The notes under the pieces were generated by a model, which was not told where the DNA came from, searched no databases, and saw only the letters and a list, made by a program, of their open reading frames with translations. The position numbers and the translations under genes were made by a program. From contig JAQFVV010000457.1 of assembly GCA_028023455.1 (NCBI GenBank), forward strand, positions 1 to 64,000: 64,000 nt of DNA. Reading direction: 5' to 3'. Below, one piece after another: positions 37,003 through 47,265 of the stretch (positions are counted from its first letter, which is position 1; every line of letters begins with the position of its first letter). Origin of the DNA: Epiperipatus broadwayi (lineage: Eukaryota; Onychophora; Udeonychophora; Euonychophora; Peripatidae).

Positions 37003-37314
37003 GCCATATAATACTAAATTGTCCAAGCACTTTACCACTGTTACACAATGCTTTATTTACCACCCTTTTTTTACAATTTATAGTTTCAATTGCCCTTCTT
37101 CAGAACTTTATATCTCCCAACCTCAACTATTATTAAATGAAATTGATGATTAAATTAAATAATATTAAAAAATAGGTAACAGTTGAGGTTGAGAGATATA
37201 AAGTTCTGAAGAAGATTGCTAGGGCAATTGAAACTGTAAATTGTAAGAAAAGGGTGGTAAATAAAGCATTGTGTAACAGTGGTAAAGTGCTTGGACAATT
37301 TACTATTATATGGT
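37003..37314. repeat. Large hairpin, ~130-bp arms
   Basis: The left arm 37003-37130 and right arm 37181-37314 are near-perfect inverted copies separated by about 50 bp. The right arm read on + gives a plausible peptide (RYKVLKKIARAIETVNCKKR), so a piece of coding-like DNA has been inverted and duplicated. Confidence 0.85.
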
Positions 37315-37477
37315 ATACATTTGGCAATGCAATAAGAAAGATTTGTTATTATACTGCATAAGAATATAATGGAACTTTTGATAATTACCTTATACATGAA
37401 GGTGTTTAAATGTAATTTATTTTCCAATGACCACAATCCAATATATTTTTAAGGACAAAATAAATGAATTATTTTAG

Positions 37478-37632
37478 GGCATAGAAAACATGATTTATTT
37501 TGATGACATACTAGTAAATTTCAATTCAGAATAAGCCCCAAGAGCTAAAGAGAATTTGCAAGTTGGAGTGAAGTTTAACATGGTCAAATCCATTTGGAAT
37601 TGCAAGAAACTTTCTAGGACATATTATCTCAT
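37478..37632 (+). pseudogene. Ty3/gypsy reverse transcriptase fragment
   Basis: In frame from 37478: GIENMIYFDDILVNF, with YFDD the RT active site (37496-37507) in the Ty3/gypsy/retrovirus form. After an in-frame stop come KENLQVGVKFNMVKS and, one frame over at about 37600-37632, ARNFLGHIIS, the standard motif at the end of gypsy RT palms. The fragment is dead. The integrase of the same element is probably that at 40063-40310. Confidence 0.85.
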
Positions 37633-37635
37633 ATA

Positions 37636-38330
37636 TAATAATATAAAATGTCAAATCACTCCCCTAAATGTTATGTTTTTAATAATGCTATCTTGTAAAT
37701 AAAAAATCTGAATTTCACATAGCACAGTCAAGAGGTAACCTTTTGCCTATCTATAAAGATTGTTATGTATATTGAAATACAGACTTATTCAAACATGGAA
37801 GTGAAATTTAAATTAGCAATAATTATAAATTGTTTATAAACAAAGATGTTAAATTTACATATAGAAAGAAAAATTAATACCTTAGTCAATTTAAACTTTA
37901 TAACACCCAAGTACAAGTACCCAGTGTATATACTAGCTAAAAAATCAAATATAAAATGTCAAATCATTGCCCCAAATGTTATGGTTTTTCAACAATGCTA
38001 CCTTGTGATTTGACATTTTATATTTGAGTTTTCAGCTAATGATAGGTATTGAGTCTATTTCTTATATATTCATAATGGAGGATTGCAAAGTTTAATATGA
38101 TCATTGCTAATTTAAATTTCATATTTTTTGTTTGAATAAGTCCATATTTCAATACACTTAATAACATTGCAGCATATGGGCAAGAAGTTACTTCTTGGCT
38201 GTGTGGTTTGAAATTCAGACTTTATCTTTATTCACAAGGTAGCTGATGAAAAAACATAACATTTGGGGAGTGATTTGACATTTTATATTTGAATTTTCAA
38301 CTAGCGATATGGACTGGGTCTATTTTATAT
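37636..38330. repeat. Nested inverted repeats (ATGTCAAATCA family)
   Basis: A sequence with AATATAAAATGTCAAATCA and CCCCAAATGTTATG occurs three or four times. It is + at about 37640 and 37945, and minus at about 38015 and 38295. The outer arms (37640-37830 and 38090-38300) are inverted and include a shared AAATTTAAATTAGCAAT segment. It splits the gypsy remnant and is probably one or two non-autonomous elements inserted into it. Confidence 0.75.
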
Positions 38331-38596
38331 GTACATGAAAAAATATCAAAGAATTTTAAAGGCCTAATAAATTGTTTTAAATTTTTTTTAAAGTGAAAAT
38401 GCATGTTATTTGCCCTCTTTGTGACTTAATTTTAAAAAATCAGAATTGGAATGCAGCACAACTGATAGCATTAAAAAATCAAGGGATTTGGTGATATCTA
38501 ACAGATTAGTGGTCTCCAAATTAGGATATGAATCGAGACATTTAAAAGCTCTCACAAATTGAACAATGCTGAAAACAGCACATATTTATGTAATAA

Positions 38597-38672
38597 TCTA
38601 TATACGTTTTAAATGATAATAATAACATAGCTTACATTACGGCACATGCCCTTTGCAAATGGATAGCTATTT
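38597..38672. repeat. Half copy of the 38.9-kb hairpin element
   Basis: Contains AACATAGCTTACATTACGGC and ACATGCCCTTTGCAAATGGA, matching one arm of the hairpin at 38905-39085. Confidence 0.65.
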
Positions 38673-38904
38673 ATAATGAACAATCTCTTTTCCAACACAA
38701 GATAAAGTCTTTTTAAAAGATAGAATGAATCACTCTATCTTTTTTACCCAAGCTATATGTATGGGCCAATCTGAAGTGTTTGGAACTGAGAGTGTGAAGA
38801 TTTAGTTAACCACTTTAAATTACTTATCATATTATTTTTGTTAAGGACGCTTGCGAAATTTTTACAATTTATGATGTCATTGTTAGATAAAAACTTAAAC
38901 ATAT

Positions 38905-39085
38905 GTAAATATTTTTATTTATATAGTGCGATGTTTTTATAAATTATAATAATAATGTAGCTTACACCTCAGCACATGCGCTTTACAGATGAAATAGCAT
39001 TCCATCTGCAAAGCGCATGTGCCATGGTGTAAGCTATGTTATTATTAAAATTTATAAAAACATCGTGCTATATAAATAAAAATAT
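38905..39085. mobile_element. Near-perfect fold-back element
   Basis: Arms of about 85 bp face each other. The left arm runs from ATATTTTTATTTATATAG to CATCTG-like sequence at about 38990. The right arm is its complement, ending at about 39085. The loop is only about 10 bp. The palindrome includes GCACATGCGCTTTRCAGATG. Non-coding MITE or fold-back type. Confidence 0.85.
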
Positions 39086-39099
39086 TTATACACGTTTTA

Positions 39100-40050
39100 A
39101 ATGTAAATATATACACACTGCTTCCTCACCATTACTTTTTAATAATAGTATTTGACTTATTTCATATGAGTTAAAAATAATCTCAGCGATGTTAGTTTAC
39201 AAACAATTTGCTAATATAAAAATTATAAATTTATGTAAATGAGCTACTAAGATATATATAAATAAAAAAAGGTGGGAATCACTATGATGGTTTATTGTCA
39301 CATTTTGGATTATAAGAAGATGTAATTGTGGCCTTTGATGCATCTAAGTTTAATATAGAAATTCCACTTTCAATGGTGAATGACTTCTTGCATATACATC
39401 AATGATTCTATTTAGTATTGAAATAAAAATTTATAGATAGTTATATAAAAAAAGACAAAAATATAGGATAAACAAGTTCTCTTAGTACTTGGACACACGT
39501 CCAATTTAAATAGTAACTGAGCTTCCTGAGTTTTAAAAACATCATCGAATTCACTATTGAACATTAGTTACATTTATTATCAGGTTATTACCACATAACT
39601 TGAGTAAAGAAATTATAATGAAATGAATATGAAAACATCTTGGTTAGAATAACAGATGGTATAGAGCCAAAAAATACTGATTTCATCATCATCAAATTAT
39701 ATTTGTGCTCTAAATTTAAAGATATTGTATAGTGAAACAGTTTCAATCTGGGAAAAAATCAACTCCGGCTATAATATGATATTGAAATGGATTAAAAAAG
39801 GCTGACCATAAAATTTTATACTCATTCAGGAATGAGGAGGAAATACATGGGTAAATAATGGTTGCATTCTATTAGGTGAGAGAATATGAAATTATGGCTG
39901 AAGAATCCCTGAGATGATCATAATCTCTAGACTCAGCTGTGTATAGTTGCTGAGATTAAACCCCAACATTAAATATTGCTTTATTTAACATATAAGTTGT
40001 GTCACTCTAAAATTAATCCATTAAAAAAATTCAAAGATCAAATATTTAAG
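39100..40050. other. Decayed interior of the gypsy element
   Basis: Lies between RT and integrase, where RNase H would be expected, but no RNase H motif can be read. No other feature. Confidence 0.35.
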
Positions 40051-40062
40051 AAGCACATATTC

Positions 40063-40310
40063 TTAATATTGATAGACACATGCTCATAATGAACTGAAAG
40101 CAAGCTAATCAGAAATACAAATTCAGAAAAAATTATTAGCAAATTAAAAGAAATTTTTTCATATTATGGATTTTCCTGAGATCTTAGCATTGGATAATGG
40201 CACCAATTTCATTTAGAAAGAGTACATAAAAAACAAATACCCACGCTGCCCTATCATCTGGAATTGAACAACTTACTTGAGAAAACTATGCAACAATTTA
40301 AGGAAGCATA
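40063..40310 (+). pseudogene. Ty3/gypsy integrase core fragment
   Basis: The + strand gives LILIDTCS (first catalytic Asp), TESKLIRNTNSEKIISKLKEIFSYYG and, one frame over, DFPEILALDNGTNF (second Asp in the DNGTxF motif), followed by KEYIKN. A degraded SGIEQLT stretch follows, where the family has the NG..ER Glu region. Order and spacing are those of a retroelement integrase core. Stops and frameshifts make it non-functional. Confidence 0.85.
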
Positions 40311-40319
40311 AATAAAAAT

Positions 40320-42190
40320 GGAATAAAATAACATGACTGAAATAATATAAAATATTAAAATGCATAAAAGTTACTTTATTTTGGCACCAGAATTTGATCA
40401 TTCTACACTAATAACGCTACATAAACGTTATCTGCTGAAACTTTTGTTAGACTTAAATCTAAAAACCAAGTGACCTTTGTTACTATCTGATAATAAATAC
40501 TGAGAAGAAATAATGAATATATGAAATAATTATTCATAAGAAGAAAGCATCTGAGTAAAAAATAATTTTAATAACGTCTTAAAATGATCTATTAAAAAAT
40601 ATCTATGTAATGTTCAAGTTATTTTCTTTTTCCTTGTCCTATAAAGATTTATTCAATACGTTAATTTTGTTAAATGTAGCTGATCATCAAGCCACTTGAA
40701 ATTGGAGGTGCAATTCTTCTTCATTCTCTCACATATATAACTAAAAAACTCACTGGGATAAAAAATTTCTTAAATAAAAACCTCAGCCTCTGTAAAAATG
40801 AATCAGATTGGAAAGCTAACACAGAGACTAATGTAAATGATTTGACTACAGCACAAATATTTCTATAAAAACTATTAAGAAATTCTATAATAAAATAAAA
40901 CAAATACAACAATCCCCACTAGATAGTAAATCATGTATAAGTATACCATATATACCAAACTTTCACATAAGATAAAAAATATTACTACATATAACATAAG
41001 TCTTAGACTTCCCCCTAACTTGTACAGACTACTAAATAATATCAAAGACAAAATATCCAGGATCAAACAGTTCAGATCTTGTATAAAATTGAGTGCAGCA
41101 ATGCTGCTTCCAAATCTGTATATTATGTGGAGTCAAGGAAAAAAGTAGTTACTAGAGTCTCCCACAACAAATATTTGCATTAAATTTCTCAGATCTTGCA
41201 TAAAATTGAGTCAGCAATGATGGGAAATCAATGGCAAATCTAGCTACTAGAATCTCCCAACACAAATATTTTTATAAGCTAGCTAAAAATAACTCAGAAT
41301 ATAAATCAATTTTCTGGAAGCATGAACAACAATGTGGAAATTGTTTGCATGGAGTGAGACGAAACATAAAGTGAAAGAGTTGTGGTTTTTGCTAGCAACA
41401 ATAAAGCCATTATTAAAAAAAGAATATCATATAACTCTCCAACAAATGGAATATTTAAATTACTAATTTAAATAAATTAGCATTGTACTTTTAAATGCTG
41501 CAATATACCCAGCCATACCATGAGAGTTATGAATCTGGCTTCTTCGGCCAAAAGTGTGCTTAACTACCCATAACAAAATTAGCATATGAAATAAATCTTT
41601 ACTTAGCTTTTAGTTCTAAACATTTAACCAAACTAATTTAAAAATATCTATGTAAATAATCATGAAAATATATTCAAGAGCAATATTTAGAAGTTTCATG
41701 AACCACATTTGCTTATATAACTTAGAATATAAAACTCAGATTACAAAAATCAATATTTGTTAATAAACTTATCTGCTATAATCATATCAAATAATTATAG
41801 CCATCAAATTAATTAACATTGCAATATTAAATGTATTATGCAATTTTTAGAACATTTTATCTCAATATAAATATTCCAAAAAATAATAAAAAATAGAAAC
41901 ATATAAACACAGATTGGAAAGGTGAGCAATAGAATCTTCTTAATTAAATGCTGAAATTGCTGGGCATGAAGGCCAGACAAAAAGGAGTAAATATAAGATC
42001 AGCTGCTATTACAGTCAGAAAAAAGCTACATCCCAGAATAAATTGTCTCTATAGGTATACAGACAAATGTTAAAAGTTATAGAAATCACTTTGATATTTA
42101 TTATTTGTTTAAGCCTTCTAGCTGTGTCAGTATCATTGTCAGATCATTTATATAAACATTTTTTTCTTTCATAAGTAGTAAAATAATCAG
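40320..42190. other. Intergenic with one small dispersed repeat
   Basis: AT-rich. ATAAAATTGAGT...CAGCAATG and CAGATCTTG recur twice near 41075 and 41190, suggesting a local duplication of about 110 bp. The sequence at 42026-42110 resembles 15356-15440. No gene is seen. Confidence 0.4.
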
Positions 42191-42254
42191 GTTTGTGTAT
42201 TGGCACCATGAATACTGCAGTTGTTGTAAATGTGAACAGACAAGCATAATAATA

Positions 42255-42340
42255 AATGGTAATAGTATGAATACTGAACCCTACTGCTTGATGGCATTGT
42301 TTTTCACACAATGCACATCAATATACCATTTTAGCAGCCT
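42255..42340 (+). repeat. Left arm of a 2.3-kb-spaced inverted repeat
   Basis: This sequence, containing GGTAATAGTATGAATACTG and TGCACATCAATATACC, is the inverse of 44612-44698. Confidence 0.75.
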
Positions 42341-42729
42341 AACTTATACAGATAACACTACAACAGTGTTGTTTAGTCATAACAGGCCACCTAGAGGGCA
42401 ATATATCCTATGATTATGTAATAAAATACTATGCCCATTGACTTGTGACAGTATTCCTCAAGCACAATTCAACTCTCACTATGATCTGATTTGATGGTGG
42501 CCATATTTGAAGGATGTGAAACTATCAAAAAATCCATTGCACAAAAATTTTGAGAAAGTAATGAATTTAGTATTACATATTAAGAATTGTCAGGCCATCA
42601 CATATGCTACCCTACAATTTTGAATTGTACACAACTTGAAAAGATTAGGGTTTTCAGCAGAGTTCTGCCAAGTTCATGCACAAATCCATGTTTACACACT
42701 AATCCATGCCAGAACAGTAAAATGTCAGC

Positions 42730-42972
42730 ATGGCAAGTGTTCAAAATTGGTTAAAGGGGAGTGAATTGCCGGCCACAGAAGTTGATGCTGTTGGGTTTTT
42801 CCAGAAAGAGAACAAATATCCTGCCAGATGCAAAGCTATGCATTTGCGGGAGCATGGTTTTAGTCAACTACAGGATCTGGGGAATTCTGTTGCCACTTCT
42901 GTAAGCATACCTGGGGTCTGCATAAGGGAAGTTGATTGGATGGCTCCAAAATCCCCTTACTTACAGCTTTGA
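42730..42972 (+). other. Unrecognised 80-codon open frame
   Basis: Lies in a GC-elevated patch (about 42600-42990) with protein-like composition (MASVQNWLKGSELP...). No domain or signal peptide is recognised. It could be a decayed transposon or exon; a gene is not demonstrated. Confidence 0.2.
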
Positions 42973-43004
42973 GGCTCATCTCCTATTGAAGTCAAACAAA
43001 CCCT

Positions 43005-44635
43005 AACTCCCCGTAAAAAAAATGTTTTTTTTAAAAATGAACTGTTTAATTAAGGCTTTTTGAAAAAGGCAAAAAATAAATGTAGTGTAAATATTTTTTT
43101 TAAAAAAAAAAACACACCTCATAATAAGAAAATAAAAGACAATAATTAAAAATCAAACCAATGCCCCTCCACCCTCTAAAAACCAACTGTTGGTTTATTA
43201 AAAATGAATTGATTAACCGCCTCTTAGGAGGCATCTCGTCGACATCTGACTTCACTCTAATTCTGCTAGTTTTAATGCTCGAATATTCGTTTGACAGTTA
43301 TTGATTAGGTTTTTAAAAGTTTTGTAAGATGGTGCCCTCTTCCGAATTATTTTACAAGTAAAAAATCAAAAAAACCGCATTTAAAACTAAACAAAGAAAG
43401 AAGTTTGTCGGTGATTGGCTGTCAGCCGGCTCTCAGCCGAAAAAGACATTCTGATTGGCTGGAAAGAACAAAGAAACCGCCTGATCAAAGAAAATAAAAA
43501 ACGCTGAGATTTTCATTTTGAATGCAATTTAAGTATTAAAAAAATATAATTTGAGAAATTAAAATAGTTTTTTAATAAAATATACTAAAAAAACAAAATT
43601 ATTTTCGAAAAATATTGAAGATTTTAGTAAAAATATTTAAGATTTAGCAAAAAGAAATCTTTACTTTTCCATAACATAAAATTGAAAAAAAAGCGTTTGC
43701 ATCAGCACTTTTTTGTTTAGACATTCGCTTTAAGTTTGCCGAAATTGAATATATTTTATAATAAATAAATAGCAAGTTATTTTTGAAAGAACTTTCATTC
43801 TCTTTCATAACCTGAAAAATTAGCAATATACTTTTTATAAACGTATCTGAGTTGAATTTAATATTATAGGCGAATATGTTTTAACAATAGGCTTTGTCTT
43901 TAGTTTGTGAGTTGGCCAATTAAAGATTTGATTTTTACCTCATACAGCCAATAATATAATTAGCGGTAAAAAGGTTAATAAGGCTTTCCAAAAAAAAAGC
44001 TCAAAATCAATAAAAAGTTGATAATTTAAAAGCAAACCAATCCCCCTCCAATAATTCGTATATTTTGTTATCTCTTTATATGTATTCTATATTCGAACAC
44101 ATTTAAAATTAATATGCGAAATTTCCAGTACATCAGCAAAAGATACTAAAAGAGGAGAATTAAAATTCAAACCAACCTCCCTCCACCCTCTAAAAACCAA
44201 CTGTTGGTTTATTAATTAAAACTGAATTGTTTTAGGCTTTTAAAAAAAGCTCAAAATCCAAAAAAAGGCAATAATTTAAAAGCAAACCAAGCCCCTCTAC
44301 CATCTAACAACAAAGTGTTTGTTTATTAAAAAGGCAAAAAAAATCATACAAGTTTTATATATAGAAAGGGGTAAAAAAAATTTTTTTACCGTAGTATTAT
44401 GTAAAAAAAACCGATAATTCAAAATCAAAAAAACAACAACTCAAAATCAAAAAAAAATTGATAATTTAAAAGCACACCAACCCCCCCCCCCATGCCATAT
44501 AAAAACAAAGTGTTTGTTTATTAAAAATGCAAAAAAAAAAACCATACGAGTTTTATGTATAGAAAGTGAAAAAAAAAAAATTTTTTTACCCTAGTATTCT
44601 GTAAAAAAAACCAACGCCTGTAAATCGGTATATTG
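43005..44635. repeat. Degenerate tandem repeat block
   Basis: A unit with CAAACCAAYSCCCCTCCACC and AACAAAGTGTTTGTTTATTA (or AACCAACTGTTGGTTTATTA) recurs at about 43155, 44033, 44170, 44283 and 44470. The last two units form a clear ~185-bp tandem pair that includes a matched block with TTTTTTTACC and TAGTATT. It is bounded by the inverted arms at 42255 and 44612. Non-coding. Confidence 0.75.
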
Positions 44636-44698
44636 ATGTGCATTGGGTAAAAAAGAGTGCCATCAAATGGTAGGGTTCAGTATTCATACTATTACCTA
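44612..44698 (-). repeat. Right arm of the 2.3-kb-spaced inverted repeat
   Basis: Inverted copy of 42255-42340, with GGTATATTGATGTGCATTG and GTAGGGTTCAGTATTCATAC. A 116-codon frame that starts in it (44657-45007) is unrecognised. Confidence 0.75.
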
Positions 44699-45009
44699 AT
44701 AAATATTATACTAGAACATTTATTTGGCCAGCAAGATAACAATATAAAAAGTAAAAATAATGCAAGTACATTAATAAGGACCTCTGATAAAAAGGACTGT
44801 GGGTGCGGGCACAGAAACTTACAAATAATAAGGCTAATGTGGCTTATAAAAGTTCTTATAGCTATTTTGGAAGCTTCAGTAGTGGAAATTCATTGGATAT
44901 TTCATTGCCCTCTTGTGTACTCAAATTTAAACCTTGCAGTTGACCTTAATTCACAACATGATGGAGATCCTATGATGCGAGTGTGTGCATACCTCTTTTC
45001 TTCTTAAAT

Positions 45010-45500
45010 TGCACTTTTATCCTCTTCCAGATCATTTTCAGGTAGGAATGCTATAATCCTTTAATTGCCTTGCATATCATGAAAATTTCTAGATTCAGAT
45101 TATCAATCAAATTACTTATAATGATATTTCTATTTGTGGAACAGCAACAATTTCTTTTAATTTTAATCGGCTTATATGATCTCTAAATATTTAATTATTT
45201 ATAAATGAAACAAATATTTTTTTACTAATGTAAATATTTAAGCGCAAACTTATCTTATCTGAAATATTTTGTTACATTTCCATTTGCCATTGTCAAACTT
45301 CCCTTCACTTACAACTTTGATGCCATCCATTTCTGATAAATACAATAATGATTATTACTAATCATTTTCAAAACTAGAGATTATCTCTAGTACAGCTATA
45401 AACTTTAAACCTCAGTTAAAGATTAATATATCTGATTTTTTAAAATTTTACACACACACAGAGTTATTCACCTTTGAAAATGTAACAATTTATTCTTCTC
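45010..45500. other. Intergenic, nothing recognised
   Basis: AT-rich DNA upstream of the second hammerhead. Residual retroelement sequence is possible but not shown. Confidence 0.35.
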
Positions 45501-45526
45501 TTCATATATATATATATGAGAGAGAT

Positions 45527-45586
45527 AGTGACCTGGGCCAACTGATGAATGCTGGTTCAGCATGAAATGCATCTTGGGGGGTCATT
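45527..45586 (+). ncRNA. Hammerhead ribozyme-like sequence (locus 2)
   Basis: The core CTGATGA, a perfect 5-bp stem II (ATGCT/AGCAT around GGTTC), GAAA and the cleavage triplet ATC are all present. Stem I pairs CCAA with TTGG and AGTGACC with GGTCATT (7 bp, one G-U) across a small internal loop. Stem III is the self-complementary ATGCAT, which cannot close a monomer hairpin well but would pair between two molecules, as proposed for minimal type III hammerheads. Compared with locus 1, stems I and II change on both sides and stay paired. Roughly 60-100 bp of downstream sequence (starting TTGTCTTTTATTG) is also shared. Confidence 0.8.
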
Positions 45587-45639
45587 TGTCTTTTATTGCA
45601 TCGTTATTTATACGAATTTAAAAAGAATGGGGAAGTATA

Positions 45640-47250
45640 GAGGTGTTTACTATATGTGAAATATTTTGCTTAACTAACAAAATGCATCTTTTCGTTTATA
45701 ACTCACAAAAATATTTAGTTTTTTTCCAATACTCTTTATTTATTTCTAAACATAGAAATCAATTAATTAAATTACCATAAAGAATACTCTGCGAATCTTT
45801 TGTTAAAAGCTTTAATAATTATATTGGTGTGATATTAAATCTATGAGCTTAAATGTTTATTGTGGGAATTATTTTGGGCGGACATAACAGAAAGCGATCT
45901 ATATTCAAGTGTAAAAAAAATTTTGTATTACTAAATTACTATTAAATAAAATTAAAACAATCTTTTACTTATTTCTTCACAAACGTTAATCAAGTCAATT
46001 GAGTAATTAGTTGTTCACAATTTTGTTGTTAAATAACAAGCCATTACTCAAACGTTTCTTTTAAATCAATTTATGATCAATCATGTCAAAGGCTGAAAAT
46101 GAAGTAAAAAAAAAAAAATCTACTGTTAGTTGTTTAATGAATTTACTTATGATTATTATAAGTTAATTATAATTTTAAGCAAAACTTATTAAGTACAATT
46201 AATTTTAATTTTTAATATCATCTTAAGTGCATATTGTGAATAGAAAATTAATTTTTAACCAAAAAAATATTAAAAATTAAATAGGGGTTGAAAAGCAAAC
46301 CTGTCACTGGAATAAATTAATTCATCACTTCAGGTAACATTTTTTAATTGAAAGTACTGTTTACTTTAAAAAAAATATCTATCTGAGAATTAAATATTAA
46401 TAAATATATTGTGAAATTAAAAATAATTTTTAATTAGGTTTTTAAAAAAAACATTTCTCTTCAATAGATGCATTTGAATGAGGTAGGTTTTTAATATTTT
46501 ACCAAAAAAAAAAAATGTTTCTATATGAATTATAATGGCAAACTCAAAATTTTTAACATAAATAAATATATATATATTAACATGTTTATTTGAAGAAAAA
46601 AAAGAAAATTCAATTAACCACATCGGGTTTAATTATGCGTTTAACTCGGTGATAAAGTAATAGACTAAACAGCTAAAAATTTCCGGATTGAAACTTAATC
46701 TGTTCACTTTGGATTAAAAGTTAGATGTTTTCTAATAAGTAAATGTATGTACACGCATGTTTATATATTGATGTGTTGAGTTATATGTTAAGACACATGT
46801 AGTGAACAATTTAATAGTGTATTTATGAGTAAAGATTCCAATAGCCTACATTATATATATTAAAAATATCTCACAAATCGGCTACCCATTATTAAAATAA
46901 TAAATCTTTAAAAAAAAACTGGTAAAAACGAGAAAAAATATGAAATAAGTGTAGTAATTCTATTATTAAGTTATAAAAAGAAGAATAAAACTAAATGGTG
47001 TAATGAATATTCAATTGATGGATGTAGAATCGCTGAGAAAGTGCAAAAAATAATTAAATGAAGCATTAATGAATTAATTTAAAATAACAATGACTTTGTT
47101 GGTATTGGTATAAAAGTTGAGAGAAAACACACTATGTGAAAGCAAGAACAAAAAAAAAACAATGTTTGATTAGCTGGGCTGTGTCTGGAAACTAAACTTA
47201 CTCAAAAACTATTTTTTACAATTAAAATAATATTTAATAGAAGTTGATTT
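45640..47250. other. AT-rich non-coding stretch
   Basis: No gene, RNA or repeat is recognised. Confidence 0.45.
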
Positions 47251-47265
47251 TTATTACCATACAAA

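Noticed and set aside
38240-38265. Third hammerhead core (CTGATGA)
   Set aside because: CTGATGA is present but no stem II, GAAA or cleavage triplet follows in the right order.
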